The position numbers and the translations under genes are program-made. Below, piece by piece: positions 16,273 through 25,221 of a stretch of DNA of 64,000 nt. The notes below the pieces were generated by a model, which searched no databases, was not told the origin of the DNA, and saw only the letters and a list, made by a program, of their open reading frames with translations. The stretch spans positions 124,001 to 188,000 of the forward strand of contig JANNOO010000043.1 in assembly GCA_031399165.1 (NCBI GenBank). The letters run 5' to 3'. Each line of letters begins with the position of its first letter. The first letter of the stretch is position 1. The stretch comes from JAKFWI01 sp031399165. Its GTDB lineage: Bacteria; Pseudomonadota; Alphaproteobacteria; Caulobacterales; Aquidulcibacteraceae.

Positions 16273-16776
16273 ATGCGTCAATCACTTCCCAGCAACACTG
16301 GCTCAAAGAAATGGCCCCCATTCGCCGCCGCTCTGGCGCTGTGCGTGGCATCGGGCTGCGGCGAAAACACGGCGCCCGTCGAGCTTGAGGGTTTGTGGAG
16401 CCGTAGTCTGGCGGCCTGCTCAGCTGGCCTTGGTGTTACGTTTCGCAGCGACGCCGTGCGTGCGCGGTTCGGGGGTGAAACGTTCGTCCTGCTTGCCAAT
16501 CCGCGTTACGAGGTCCGCTCGCATGTGCGCGGCGTGCGCATTCGGATCGACTATCAATTACCGGCGACGCCGGGCGGCGTAAACCCGGCGCTCGGGCGCG
16601 GCGTTGTCGAACTGGAACGCAGCCGAACTGGCCGCCTAAAGCCGGTTTCGCGATGGTTTACCGACAGCCAGACTGGCAGCGTACGCGCCGCACTTGGCGA
16701 CGATCCTTTGGACGACGCGCTCGATCTCGGTTTATGCCCGCGCAGGAGCGAAGCGCCTTCAGAGGTGCAATCTTAG
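16273..16776 (+). CDS. hypothetical small lipoprotein
   Basis: A 167-residue protein. From the ATG at 16273 it begins with a signal-like N-terminus and the lipobox VASGC, so I infer a lipoprotein. An earlier in-frame ATG at 16186 would run back into the divergent exoD coding region and would push the signal sequence inward, so I reject it. The mature part has no motif I recognise (ELEGLWSRSLAACSAGLGV near its start). It sits between exoD and the convergent zur gene. Confidence 0.55.
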   Translation: MRQSLPSNTGSKKWPPFAAALALCVASGCGENTAPVELEGLWSRSLAACSAGLGVTFRSDAVRARFGGETFVLLANPRYEVRSHVRGVRIRIDYQLPATPGGVNPALGRGVVELERSRTGRLKPVSRWFTDSQTGSVRAALGDDPLDDALDLGLCPRRSEAPSEVQS

Positions 16777-16799
16777 CGCGCTGCTGGTTGGCCGCATGG

Positions 16800-17264
16800 C
16801 TATGCGGCGCGGCAGGCGGTGCAGAGGCCGGCAGCCTCGATCATGGTGCGCTTCAGGTGGAACCCCGCGCGCTGCGCAGCTTCGGCTATGTCCGCAAGAG
16901 CATGGCCCGCGTCGACCTCGACCGAGGCCCCACATTGCTCGCACAGCAGGAAAATCGTCGAGCGCGCGCAGGCGCCAACATCGCAGGCGACGAACGCGTT
17001 TTGGCTCTCAATCCGGTGCGCAAGGCCGAGGCGAACCAGAAAGTCCAGCGCTCTATAGACGGTCGGCGGCTTCGCGGCGCTGTGGTCGGGCTTCAAATTG
17101 TCCAGCAGATCATAGGCTTTAGCAGGGCCTTCGTGATCAAGCAGCAGCTCGAACACGCGCCTGCGCAGCGGGGTCAGCGTTTCGCCTTCCTGCGCGCATG
17201 CAGCTTCTGCGGCCGCGATCTGAGCGGCCCTATCCAAATGAGCCAAGTGGTTCATCACGCTCAT
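16800..17264 (-). CDS. zur: Zur-type Fur family zinc uptake regulator
   Basis: A 154-residue Fur-family protein. The winged helix is LTPLRRRVFELLLDHEGPAK and the recognition part is KPPTVYRALDFLVRLGLAHR. Metal-site residues include CEQCG and the terminal CTAC, the structural zinc cysteines, together with a short histidine-poor linker; this pattern and length fit Zur better than Fur or Irr. Zur represses high-affinity zinc import in zinc-replete cells. A second start at 17255 is possible. Two LexA-type boxes occupy the shared upstream region with the divergent GIY-YIG gene, the nearer 66 bases from the zur start. I see no obvious Zur box there. Confidence 0.8.
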   Translation of the reverse strand: MSVMNHLAHLDRAAQIAAAEAACAQEGETLTPLRRRVFELLLDHEGPAKAYDLLDNLKPDHSAAKPPTVYRALDFLVRLGLAHRIESQNAFVACDVGACARSTIFLLCEQCGASVEVDAGHALADIAEAAQRAGFHLKRTMIEAAGLCTACRAA

Positions 17265-17329
17265 GCTCGCAGGGTTCGGCTTGCGGGAAAAGCCCGTCGC
17301 GTCTCGCTAAAGATAGGGTATCGCAAATG

Positions 17330-17344
17330 GAACTTTACAGGAAC
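17330..17344. promoter_or_regulatory. LexA-type SOS box 1 upstream of GIY-YIG gene
   Basis: GAAC TTTACAG GAAC is an exact GAAC-N7-GAAC match. It lies 46 bases before the GIY-YIG start and 66 bases before the divergent zur start. It closely resembles the box near vsr (GAAC-A/T-TTACA-A/G-GAACA), which argues for one regulator. Confidence 0.7.
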
Positions 17345-17365
17345 AAAACAATATGGCACAAAATG

Positions 17366-17380
17366 GAACATTCAGCGAAC
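17366..17380. promoter_or_regulatory. LexA-type SOS box 2 upstream of GIY-YIG gene
   Basis: GAAC ATTCAGC GAAC is a second exact match, 36 bases after the first and directly abutting the GGAGGG ribosome binding site of the GIY-YIG gene. Two operators on the same face or nearly so suggest tight repression of that gene. Confidence 0.65.
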
Positions 17381-17390
17381 GGAGGGCGAG

Positions 17391-17792
17391 ATGGCGGAAG
17401 CGATTTTCAAGGGTGTGAGCGGCCGATTGCACCGGTTTGCCGCGTTTTCGCCGGACGCGCCTTTGCCAGCCTCGCCGGCTGTGTACGCCTTCGCTCGGCG
17501 CGGACAGGGCGGATGGACGCCGGTTTTCCTTTCGCGCACCGCCAATCTAGCGCAGCGCATGGCGCGCCATGAATTGTGGGATGAGGCGCGCCAGATGGGC
17601 GCGACGCATATTCTGATCCATCAGCGCCACGAACGCGACGCCCGCGAAGCAGTAGAGGCAGATCTGCTCGCCGCTTTGCGGCCGGCGCTCAACGGCCCGC
17701 TCGACGCGGCCCGCGCCATGGATCCGCGCAAGGTTGTGCGGCTGAACGCGAGCAGGGGCGGCTTTGGATTTGCCCGTTTCGCCCGCGCTTAG
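17391..17792 (+). CDS. GIY-YIG superfamily protein, SOS-boxed
   Basis: A 133-residue protein with the core of the GIY-YIG nuclease fold. PAVYAFARRG stands where GIY is expected and PVFLSRTANLAQRMARH covers the YIG position plus the T-x-N-L-x-x-R-x-x-x-H helix. The glutamate is in REAVEADLLAAL and the terminal asparagine in RPALN. The tyrosine-isoleucine-glycine half is replaced by VFLS, so activity is not certain. I use the ATG at 17391 with GGAGGG at 17381; the open frame extends far upstream, but that part is antisense to zur. Two LexA-type boxes precede it, so a DNA damage role is likely. GIY-YIG proteins include UvrC-type repair nucleases. The end overlaps the convergent VWA gene. Confidence 0.75.
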   Translation: MAEAIFKGVSGRLHRFAAFSPDAPLPASPAVYAFARRGQGGWTPVFLSRTANLAQRMARHELWDEARQMGATHILIHQRHERDAREAVEADLLAALRPALNGPLDAARAMDPRKVVRLNASRGGFGFARFARA

Positions 17793-19465
17793 CGAAGCGG
17801 CGGCGCGCCGGGCCGCTCTAGGTCCGGCGCGGCTTTGGCGGCTTTTGCTGCGCGCACCAACTGAACAAACTCCGCACGCCAGCCGAATTCATCAGCGCCC
17901 CGTGCGCCCTGGGCCAGGGTGAGCACGTTGTCCCAGCCATAGCCTTTGTCGAGATAGGGCTCAGCGCGCAATAGCTGGCCGTAGGCGGCGACGGACGTCG
18001 CGAAGCGGGTTGCTTCCGAGGCGGCCGCTAAATCGTCGCGCGCATCGGCATTGGTGATCGCCCGTTCGATCAAGATCGAGTCCTTAGCGCCTGGTGGTTT
18101 GTAGCGAATTTTCAGGAAGGCAATTTCGGCGCCGCCTTTCGTCGTGGCTGCGGGTTGATAGCGCAACGGATCGATCAGCGTTTTGCCGCCCACCGGCGTC
18201 AATTCGTAGATCGCTGTGACGCTGGCGCCAGCGCCGATTTCGCCGGCATCGACCTTGTCATTGTTGAAGTCCTCGCGGTTCAACATGCGCGTCTCGTAGC
18301 CGATCAGCCGATATTCGGCGACGCGCCCGGGATTAAACTCGACCTGAATTTTCACGTCGTCGGCGATCGGCAGGAGCGCTGACTGCATCTGGTCGTGCAG
18401 CACTTTGCGCGCTTCGGCGAGTGTGTCGATATAGGCGGCTGCGCCGTTTCCGGCCTGCGCCAGCTTCTGCATCATCAGATCATTGTAATTGCCTTCGCCG
18501 AAGCCGAGTTCGGTGAGGTAGATGCCGCTCTCGCGCTTGCGCGAGACGAAATCCTCAAGCCGCTTCGGATCGGCAATGCCTACGTTGAAATCACCATCAG
18601 TGGCCTGAATGACGCGATTTATAGCGGCCTTGTCGAAAGCCCGCTCGGCCATCGTATACGCCAGCGCAATCCCTTCGCCGCCGGCCGTGGAGCCGCCCGC
18701 CGAAAGCCGATCGAGCGCATCAAAGATTTTGGCTTTTTGGTCGCCGGGCGTGGGCTCGAGCACGACGCCCGCCGAGCCGGCATAGGCGACCAGCGCGACG
18801 TGATCCTTCGCCGTGAGGTCGTCAACGAGGATGCGCATCGCCTTCTTGACCAGCGGCAGTTTGTTTTCCTCGTTCATCGAACCGGACGTATCGATCAGGA
18901 GCACCAGGTTGAGCGGCGGGCGTTGGGAGGGGCGCACATCGTATCCCTGCAGGCCGATATGCAGTAGTGTTTTGCCGCGCCCCCAAGGCGACGGCGCCAG
19001 CGCAACGCTCGCTTCAAAGGGCCGCTCGCGCGTTTTCGGCAGCGGATAATCGTAATCGAAATAGTTGATCAGCTCCTCGATGCGCACGGCGTCTTTCGGC
19101 GGCAGCACGCCTTCGTTCAAATACCGGCGCACGTTGGCGTAAGACGCGGTATCGACATCAATCGAGAACGTGGAGACGGGTTCGGCGGCGACGGATTTAA
19201 CGGCGTTCGCTTTGACCTCGGGATATTTTTCGCTGTCGATATCGCCGGGTTGGCGTCCCGGCAGCTGCCGCATCATCCCGCCAGCCAAGGCTGCGCCGGG
19301 CGCCATCTTGGCCAACGCTTGAGGCGGCGGCGGCGGCGGCGCAGGAACGCCCGTCGTAGCGATCGCATCCGCATCGGCGACCGGCCTTTCAGGGGGCGAT
19401 GCGCAACTGACAACCAACAACGCCGCCAAAACAGCCGTGCCGAGAACCGGATAACAAGCGCGCAT
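17789..19465 (-). CDS. von Willebrand factor A domain lipoprotein (YfbK-like)
   Basis: A 558-residue protein. From the ATG at 19463-19465 it starts with a signal peptide and lipobox (ALLVVSC, cysteine 21). The segment YANVRRYLNEGVLPPKDAVR is the N-terminal YfbK-type domain. A VWA domain follows with an intact MIDAS (LLIDTSGSMNEENK, near residue 191) and TDGDFNVGI. The C-terminal region (for example SVAAYGQLLRAEPYLDKGY) is the DUF3520-type tail. Such proteins are cell-envelope lipoproteins thought to mediate metal-dependent protein contacts; no precise role is known. An upstream start at 19504 would place 13 residues before the signal peptide. It overlaps the convergent GIY-YIG gene by four bases. 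Confidence 0.88.
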   Translation of the reverse strand: MRACYPVLGTAVLAALLVVSCASPPERPVADADAIATTGVPAPPPPPPQALAKMAPGAALAGGMMRQLPGRQPGDIDSEKYPEVKANAVKSVAAEPVSTFSIDVDTASYANVRRYLNEGVLPPKDAVRIEELINYFDYDYPLPKTRERPFEASVALAPSPWGRGKTLLHIGLQGYDVRPSQRPPLNLVLLIDTSGSMNEENKLPLVKKAMRILVDDLTAKDHVALVAYAGSAGVVLEPTPGDQKAKIFDALDRLSAGGSTAGGEGIALAYTMAERAFDKAAINRVIQATDGDFNVGIADPKRLEDFVSRKRESGIYLTELGFGEGNYNDLMMQKLAQAGNGAAAYIDTLAEARKVLHDQMQSALLPIADDVKIQVEFNPGRVAEYRLIGYETRMLNREDFNNDKVDAGEIGAGASVTAIYELTPVGGKTLIDPLRYQPAATTKGGAEIAFLKIRYKPPGAKDSILIERAITNADARDDLAAASEATRFATSVAAYGQLLRAEPYLDKGYGWDNVLTLAQGARGADEFGWRAEFVQLVRAAKAAKAAPDLERPGAPPLR

Positions 19466-19561
19466 GTGAATCACCCCACTGAGCCAACATCTGAGCGCGC
19501 GCAATCAGGCGCCGCTGCGCCGCAAAAGCGGCGAGAATTCGGCGCGTTCAAAAAACAGCCG

Positions 19562-21454
19562 TCAGATGCGCGTATGCGAGGACGCGACCACGGCGCGCAA
19601 AACCTCCAGCGGCAGTTCGCCATGCGCCAGAACCATTTCGTGAAAGTCGCGGACATCGAAACGGGCGCCAAGAGCGGCGCGGGATTCGTCACGCAAGCGC
19701 ACGATTTCCTGTCTTCCGGCTTCGTCAGCGCAGGCAAGCCCCGGCGCGGCCGCGCAGCGCGCCACTTCATCCTCAGCCGCCAGCGCGCTGATCCCCGTTG
19801 CGCGCATAAGGTAGTCAATCGCTTTTTGACGGTCCCAGCCCATGGCGTGAACGCCGGTGTCGATAACCGCGCGCGCGGCGTTCAATGTGAGGCTGCGAAG
19901 CGCGCCGATTCGCGGATAGGGATCGTTCTCGTACAAGCCCATCTCGTCGGCGAGTTGCTCGGCGTAGCTGCTCCAGCCAAACCGGAACGCGTAACCAGGC
20001 AGTATCCGGCGGAGAAGCGGCGGATTGGCGCGCTGGGCGATCTGCGCCGCCAGATGGCGGCCGGGCAAGGCTTCGCGGTGCATAAAGGCGGCGAGCGTGA
20101 AGCGTGGAATCTGCGCAGCTGCGCCAACATTTACAATCAGCGCCGCCGCTCTTTTGCCGTCGATGGAGCCTGCGCGGTAGCCGAGTTCGTCGCCAGGGTC
20201 AGTGCCGGTAATGTGCAGCGCGCCGTTTGGAGCTTGGCGGACGATACGCGGCAGCAGCGCCGCAATGCGGTTTTGATAGCGGTGCAGATCTGCGACTAAG
20301 CTCTGGCTCGCAGCGCCTGTTTCAGGATACCGGAACCGCGTCTCAGCCGTAAGCACGCCAAGGCGCTGACCAACATCACCCTCGGCCAATCCCTGCGAGC
20401 GTTGCATCATGTCGAGCTGGCCCGAAAGCGCAGCTACGCGCCGAATCGCGAGTTGATGCATTTCCGCTGGTTCAAGCGGCAGAGACGTATAAAGGCGCAG
20501 GCATGCACGGTAGTAATCCGTTCCGCCGGGCAAGCGCGCTACGCCCGGCTCGTCAGCAGCGCGCAGACGTAAATCGGCGAGCAGTGCAAAGGCGCGGCGG
20601 TATGCAGGGAAGATTTCAGCGCCAACAATCGTTTCCGCGTCCGCGAGCAACTTTCTGGCTAATGTTTCGGCGCTGCCATTTGGCGCCGCATCGCCGATGA
20701 GTTTTAATTCACTCAGGCGATCGCGCAGTGAGATTACAAAGACGGTATCAGAAGGCGCGCGCGCCAGCATGGCGGCGGCGATATCCTGCGCGCGCTGAAG
20801 GACAGTGTCCGGCGCGACGATCCCGGCCAAAGAATCGCTGCGCGTGCTTGCCAGCTCACCGTCTATCGCTGCGGCCACGTTCCTCAGCCGCTGCACATGC
20901 ATTGACGCTTCGGCAAGATCGCCGCCGGCTAGCGCCTGCTTCAGCACGCCGGGCAACGCAACGAATGCGCTGTGGCGATGATCCAGGACGAAAGGGGAAA
21001 AGCCGGCGATTGGATCGAAGCGGCCAAATTCAAAAGAGGCGCCGCGCCCGATCGCCGCCAAATGAGCGTCAATCGCATCGTACGTCCATGCCGAAGATGG
21101 ATCGAGCAGGGCGCGATCGATCGCCCGCCACTGCGCCGCGCGCCGGAGACTTGCGCCTTTCTGCACCTCGATTGCAGACGGCGTCCGGTCGAACAGGCGC
21201 GTTCGCGGCGCGCCAGGCGCGCCGATCGACAAGCCAATCTCTGGCTGGGCTTCGAGCAATTCAGGGGCGAGGCTTGCTGCCTTGCCCTCAAACAGGCTTG
21301 GCGCAGGGGGCGCCTTGGCGTTGCACGCCGCCGCCAAAACTGCCCCGCCGGCGCAGAGGACGCCGCGCCGGCTCGGCCGGCTCACGGGTAGTCCGTCAAG
21401 TTCCCAAGCAGGCAGGGGCGGTCGCGACTCGGCCATGGCGTCTGGGTCTAGCAT
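19562..21454 (-). CDS. DUF885 family protein with altered metallopeptidase motif
   Basis: A 630-residue protein of the DUF885 family (predicted zinc metallopeptidases). The N-terminus carries a twin-arginine signal (PSRRGVLCAGGAVLAAAC), so it is probably exported, perhaps as a lipoprotein. Family landmarks are EQLADEMGLYENDPYPRIG and the C-terminal FDVRDFHEMVLAHGELPLEV. Where most members have HEAxPGHH, this one reads MHREALPGRHLAA: the first histidine position of the motif is arginine and PGHH has become PGRH. The zinc site may therefore be impaired or shifted. I chose the ATG at 21454; another at 21436 is possible, and the longest frame from 21607 overlaps the divergent SapC gene. Confidence 0.75.
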   Translation of the reverse strand: MLDPDAMAESRPPLPAWELDGLPVSRPSRRGVLCAGGAVLAAACNAKAPPAPSLFEGKAASLAPELLEAQPEIGLSIGAPGAPRTRLFDRTPSAIEVQKGASLRRAAQWRAIDRALLDPSSAWTYDAIDAHLAAIGRGASFEFGRFDPIAGFSPFVLDHRHSAFVALPGVLKQALAGGDLAEASMHVQRLRNVAAAIDGELASTRSDSLAGIVAPDTVLQRAQDIAAAMLARAPSDTVFVISLRDRLSELKLIGDAAPNGSAETLARKLLADAETIVGAEIFPAYRRAFALLADLRLRAADEPGVARLPGGTDYYRACLRLYTSLPLEPAEMHQLAIRRVAALSGQLDMMQRSQGLAEGDVGQRLGVLTAETRFRYPETGAASQSLVADLHRYQNRIAALLPRIVRQAPNGALHITGTDPGDELGYRAGSIDGKRAAALIVNVGAAAQIPRFTLAAFMHREALPGRHLAAQIAQRANPPLLRRILPGYAFRFGWSSYAEQLADEMGLYENDPYPRIGALRSLTLNAARAVIDTGVHAMGWDRQKAIDYLMRATGISALAAEDEVARCAAAPGLACADEAGRQEIVRLRDESRAALGARFDVRDFHEMVLAHGELPLEVLRAVVASSHTRI

Positions 21455-21557
21455 GGCCGCATTTGTGCGATAGGCGCCATAAGGCCGGCGCGCGGAGTTG
21501 CGTTCCTCTGCGCTTTCTGGTTTGCACCCTCTGGGGAATTCTAGGAGGCGACGAACA

Positions 21558-22367
21558 ATGAATGCGCAGCCCGCCGCTGGACAAGCTGAGCTGACCGGCA
21601 ACGTCATGTTCTATAAGCAGCCCGAGCCGCTTTCCCTCGAAAAGCACCGCTCGTTGGGGGCAAAGCGCGTCGACCGCCCATTCGAGTTTCTAGGCGGCAG
21701 TCATGTTGTGCCGATCACCGTCAATGAGTTCGGTATGGCCGCAAGCAGCTATCCGGTGATCTTCGCGGGCGCCAAGAAGACCCCTCTGGCGGTCATGGGC
21801 ATCCGCGGCGGAGAAAACGTGTTTATCAGCCGCGGCGGCGAAGTTGATCCGGAGATTTATCTCCCCGCGTTCGTCCGCCGCTACCCGTTCGTGTTTGCTT
21901 CGGACGGCGGCAATGAGCGCCTGCTTGTCTGCATCGACCGCGCGGCGGCAATGATCGGCGAAAACCCAGAAGTCCCGTTCTTCAACGGAGACCAGCCTTC
22001 CCAGTACACGCAGGACGCCATCGAATTCTGTAAAGAATTCGAACGCCACCGCGTTGGAACGGAAGCGTTTGTCGCCGCCATAGACGAGTTGGGCTTGTTC
22101 GAGGAAAAGGATGTAACGCTCACCCAGCAGGCTGCGGATAACAAGCAGGAGCAGGTGAAAATCGCCGACTATTTCGCGATTTCCGAAGAGAAGCTGAACG
22201 CCTTGCCGATCGATAAGGTTCAGACGCTCCGGGAGCAAGGGATGATGGGCCCGATCTACGCCCATTTGGTGTCCTTGCTTACTTGGCCGAAAATCATCAA
22301 TCGCGGACTAATGATCGCCACTGCGGACGCTCAGTCCCAGGCGCGGGCCAATACGCCGCTGGCTTAG
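21558..22367 (+). CDS. SapC family protein
   Basis: A 269-residue soluble protein of the SapC family. The typical opening is MFYKQPEPLSLEKHRSLG, followed by HVVPITVNEFGMAASSYPVI and the core FVRRYPFVFA. SapC was named from an operon associated with S-layer export in Campylobacter, but the activity of these alphaproteobacterial members is unknown; many sit near TonB receptors or Trp halogenases. Here no such neighbour is present. The start at 21558 is supported by AGGAGG at 21543-21548; an earlier in-frame start at 21498 lacks this. Confidence 0.85.
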   Translation: MNAQPAAGQAELTGNVMFYKQPEPLSLEKHRSLGAKRVDRPFEFLGGSHVVPITVNEFGMAASSYPVIFAGAKKTPLAVMGIRGGENVFISRGGEVDPEIYLPAFVRRYPFVFASDGGNERLLVCIDRAAAMIGENPEVPFFNGDQPSQYTQDAIEFCKEFERHRVGTEAFVAAIDELGLFEEKDVTLTQQAADNKQEQVKIADYFAISEEKLNALPIDKVQTLREQGMMGPIYAHLVSLLTWPKIINRGLMIATADAQSQARANTPLA

Positions 22368-22425
22368 GGTTCACGAACGCGCGAAAGCGCTTGGCCATAC
22401 CTCAAGCGCCCGTTATGCAACGTGC

Positions 22426-24498
22426 ATGCGGATTTTATCGATTGTTTTGGCCGCCGCCGCTCTGGCGCTGGCGGCGCCCGCCGCCGCCGCCCCGTTGCGG
22501 ACGGACAATGTAGAGGCCGAGCTGCTCTCGTCGCGGGCCGCCATTGCCCCCGGCGAAACCTTCACCGTCGCGCTGCGCCAAACCATTCGCGACGGCTGGC
22601 ATACCTACTGGCGTAATCCAGGCGATTCTGGCGAGAAGACCACGATTGCCTGGTCGCTGCCTACAGGGTTCAACGCGGCGCCGAACGAATGGCCTGCGCC
22701 GAGCATTTACCGCGCCGGCCCGATCACAACTTATGTTTATGAGCGAGAAGTATTCCTGCCGATGCAGGTCACTGCGCCGGCCGATCTGAAGCCTGGCCCG
22801 GTAGAGCTCACCGCAAGGGCGCGTTGGCTGGTCTGCTCTGACGTGTGCATACCTGAAGAAGGCGAGGTCAGTGTGCGCATTGAAGGCGCCGCTACCGGGC
22901 GCGACGATCCTGAATGGGGTCCGAAGCTGAAGGCGGTGCGCGACGGCTTGCCTAAACCGGAAGGCGTCACCGCCAGCTTCGCGAAGGCGGACAATGGCTA
23001 CGTCCTGACTGTGGCGGGCCCGCCGATCGTGTCAGCCAGCGATCTGGTGTTTGTGCCGTATGCGAATGATCGGATCGACCACGCTGCCGAACAGGCCGTG
23101 GTCAAGCGCGCAGATGGCGCCACGCTTACACTGACCCCCTCAATTGTCGGAGACATCACCAAAGGTCCGCTCGCGGGTGTGCTCCTCTTCAAAGTCAATG
23201 AAAACGGCCGTACGACGGCTCGCGCTGTTGAAATAGAAGCGCCGGGCGCCGGGCCGCCGGACGGGACGGCGGCCGCCGCAGGCATTGGCATCCTCGCGGC
23301 GCTCGGCCTGGCGTTCCTCGGCGGGCTCATTCTCAATGTTATGCCGTGCGTGTTTCCGGTGCTCTCGCTGAAGGCGTTGAGTCTGGCGCGTGGTGGTTCA
23401 GAGGCTGAGGCCCGCCGTCATGGTGCGATGTTCATCGCGGGCGTAATGGTGACGTTCCTGGCGCTGGCCGGGGTTCTCATTGCGCTTCAAGCCGCCGGCG
23501 CAAGCGTTGGCTGGGGCTTTCAGTTGCAGGAGCCGCTGGTTGTCGGGGCGTTGGCACTGCTGTTTTTTGCCATCGGCCTCAATTTGATTGGCGCCTACGA
23601 AATCGGCGGCGGCCTCCAGAACGCCGGCGCCGGGCTCGCAGCAAAGAATGGCGACGCGGGCGCGTTTTTTACCGGGGCGCTTGCGGTTGTGGCCGCCACG
23701 CCGTGTACGGCGCCGTTCATGGGCGCCGCCCTCGGCTTTGCCGCCACGCAGCCGCCAGTCCAGTCGCTGGCGGTGTTCGCGGCCTTAGGGCTTGGCTTCG
23801 CAGCGCCCTTTGCGGCGCTGAGCTTCTTCCCGGCTTTGCGGGCCTGGATGCCCAAGCCGGGGGCCTGGATGAACCAATTCAAGGAATTGCTGGCTTTTCC
23901 GATGTTCGTAGCGGCCGCATGGCTCGTTTGGGTGCTGGGACGGTTGGGGGGCGCGGACGCAGCGTTTGCCGCATTGGCTGCGTTCATCGGCGTTGCTTTC
24001 GGCGTTTGGGCTTGGCGGGCATATAGCGGGGCGCCGCCGCGCTGGGCGGCGACAGCGGTGGCGGTGGCGTTGGTTTTGTTTGCCGCCTGGAGCCTGCGCA
24101 CCACGCCCGCGCAGGCCACAAGCGCAGCCGCCACCCTGCCGTTGCAGGGCGAGCCGTGGACGCCCGAACGCGAAGCCGCCCTGCGCGGCGAGGGGCGCGT
24201 CGTCCTGGTAAATTTCACTGCCGCCTGGTGCGTCACCTGCAAGGTAAATGAACGGCTTGCTTTCCGCTCACAGGATGTCGCCCAGGCGTTCAAGGACACC
24301 AATGCCGCCTATCTTGAGGCCGACTGGACCGCTCGCGACGCTGTGATCGCCGAAACTCTCGCCGCCCATGGACGGGCGGGCGTTCCTCTGTATCTTCTCT
24401 ATCCAGCCGGCGGCGGCGCGCCCCGTATTCTGCCTCAGCTCCTTACGCCAGGAATTGTCGTGAATGAGCTGAAACAGGCGAGCGCCAAGGCCGGCTAA
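22426..24498 (+). CDS. DsbD-like protein-disulfide reductase (ScsB group)
   Basis: A 690-residue membrane protein. A cleavable-looking signal peptide opens it, then a periplasmic DsbD-alpha-like domain (residues about 25-270, with CSDVCIPEEGEVSV). The hydrophobic core of about eight spans at roughly 285-545 carries the cysteine-proline motifs VMPCVFPVLSLKAL and VAATPCTAPFMGAALG. The C-terminal thioredoxin domain has AAWCVTCK near residues 598-605. Proteins of this type pass electrons from cytoplasmic thioredoxin to periplasmic disulfide substrates. The layout with a large N-terminal domain fits the ScsB branch more than the classic DsbD. A secreted redoxin follows 50 bases later and may be its partner. 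Confidence 0.87.
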   Translation: MRILSIVLAAAALALAAPAAAAPLRTDNVEAELLSSRAAIAPGETFTVALRQTIRDGWHTYWRNPGDSGEKTTIAWSLPTGFNAAPNEWPAPSIYRAGPITTYVYEREVFLPMQVTAPADLKPGPVELTARARWLVCSDVCIPEEGEVSVRIEGAATGRDDPEWGPKLKAVRDGLPKPEGVTASFAKADNGYVLTVAGPPIVSASDLVFVPYANDRIDHAAEQAVVKRADGATLTLTPSIVGDITKGPLAGVLLFKVNENGRTTARAVEIEAPGAGPPDGTAAAAGIGILAALGLAFLGGLILNVMPCVFPVLSLKALSLARGGSEAEARRHGAMFIAGVMVTFLALAGVLIALQAAGASVGWGFQLQEPLVVGALALLFFAIGLNLIGAYEIGGGLQNAGAGLAAKNGDAGAFFTGALAVVAATPCTAPFMGAALGFAATQPPVQSLAVFAALGLGFAAPFAALSFFPALRAWMPKPGAWMNQFKELLAFPMFVAAAWLVWVLGRLGGADAAFAALAAFIGVAFGVWAWRAYSGAPPRWAATAVAVALVLFAAWSLRTTPAQATSAAATLPLQGEPWTPEREAALRGEGRVVLVNFTAAWCVTCKVNERLAFRSQDVAQAFKDTNAAYLEADWTARDAVIAETLAAHGRAGVPLYLLYPAGGGAPRILPQLLTPGIVVNELKQASAKAG

Positions 24499-24548
24499 GT
24501 ATGTCAGCGTGGAGAGACGCTGGGCGCTGCAAATGGAGATTTTACCTT

Positions 24549-25196
24549 ATGGCTGATTTTACCTTTAATCGCCGCACTTTGGCGCGCGCAGCCGCTCTTA
24601 TGGCCACGGCGGCGCTCACCGCAGGCGCGCTCATTGCCTCAACCGCCAACGCGGCAGTCGAAAGTGGCAAGGCCGCGCCGGCCTTCACCGCGATCGATGC
24701 CAACGGCAAGTCGGTCAAGCTGGCCGATTACAAGGGCAAGACGGTGGTCCTGGAGTGGACCAACCATGAGTGCCCGTACGTGAAAAAGCATTATGGCTCT
24801 GGCAACATGCAGAAGCTGCAGAAAGAAGCCACGGCTGATGGCGTGGTATGGCTCTCGGTTGTGTCCTCCGCTCCGGGAACCCAGGGCTACGTGGACGGCC
24901 CAAAGGCCAATGCGGTGACAAAGGAGCGTGGCGCTTCTCCGACAGCTGTTCTGCTCGATCCCAAAGGCGATCTCGGCCACCTCTATGACGCCAAAACCAC
25001 GCCGGGCATGTACATCGTCGATAAGACCGGAACCCTGGTTTATCAGGGCGCGATAGACGACAAGCCCACTAGCAATGCGGCTGACATCGCAGTCGCGAAG
25101 AACTACGTGCGGACAGCTTTGACGGAGATCAAGGCGGGCAAGCCGGTGACAACCGCTGCTACCAAGTCTTACGGCTGCACGGTGAAATACGAATAG
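24549..25196 (+). CDS. secreted thioredoxin-like redoxin (AhpC/TSA fold)
   Basis: A 215-residue protein with an N-terminal signal (RRTLARAAALMATAALTAGA, which also contains a possible Tat-like pair of arginines) and a redoxin domain. The active-site region is EWTNHECPYVKKHYG with a single cysteine, not CxxC; PTAVLLDPKGDLGHLYDAK and TPGMYIVDKTGTLVYQGAID are typical of the peroxiredoxin/thioredoxin fold. A further cysteine is near the C-terminus (YGCTVKYE). It follows the DsbD-like gene and ends at a strong terminator, so the two likely form an operon of periplasmic thiol chemistry. I chose the ATG at 24549 over 24501 because it sits directly before the signal sequence. Confidence 0.8.
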   Translation: MADFTFNRRTLARAAALMATAALTAGALIASTANAAVESGKAAPAFTAIDANGKSVKLADYKGKTVVLEWTNHECPYVKKHYGSGNMQKLQKEATADGVVWLSVVSSAPGTQGYVDGPKANAVTKERGASPTAVLLDPKGDLGHLYDAKTTPGMYIVDKTGTLVYQGAIDDKPTSNAADIAVAKNYVRTALTEIKAGKPVTTAATKSYGCTVKYE

Positions 25197-25221
25197 CCGC
25201 CGGCGCAAAAGGGTTAACGTC

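Noticed and set aside
16653..17390. Long upstream extension of the GIY-YIG frame
   Set aside because: It is antisense to zur, low in family likeness, and the ATG at 17391 has a good ribosome binding site.
19250..21561. Long plus-strand frames opposite the VWA and DUF885 genes
   Set aside because: Arginine/alanine-rich shadows of real minus-strand genes.
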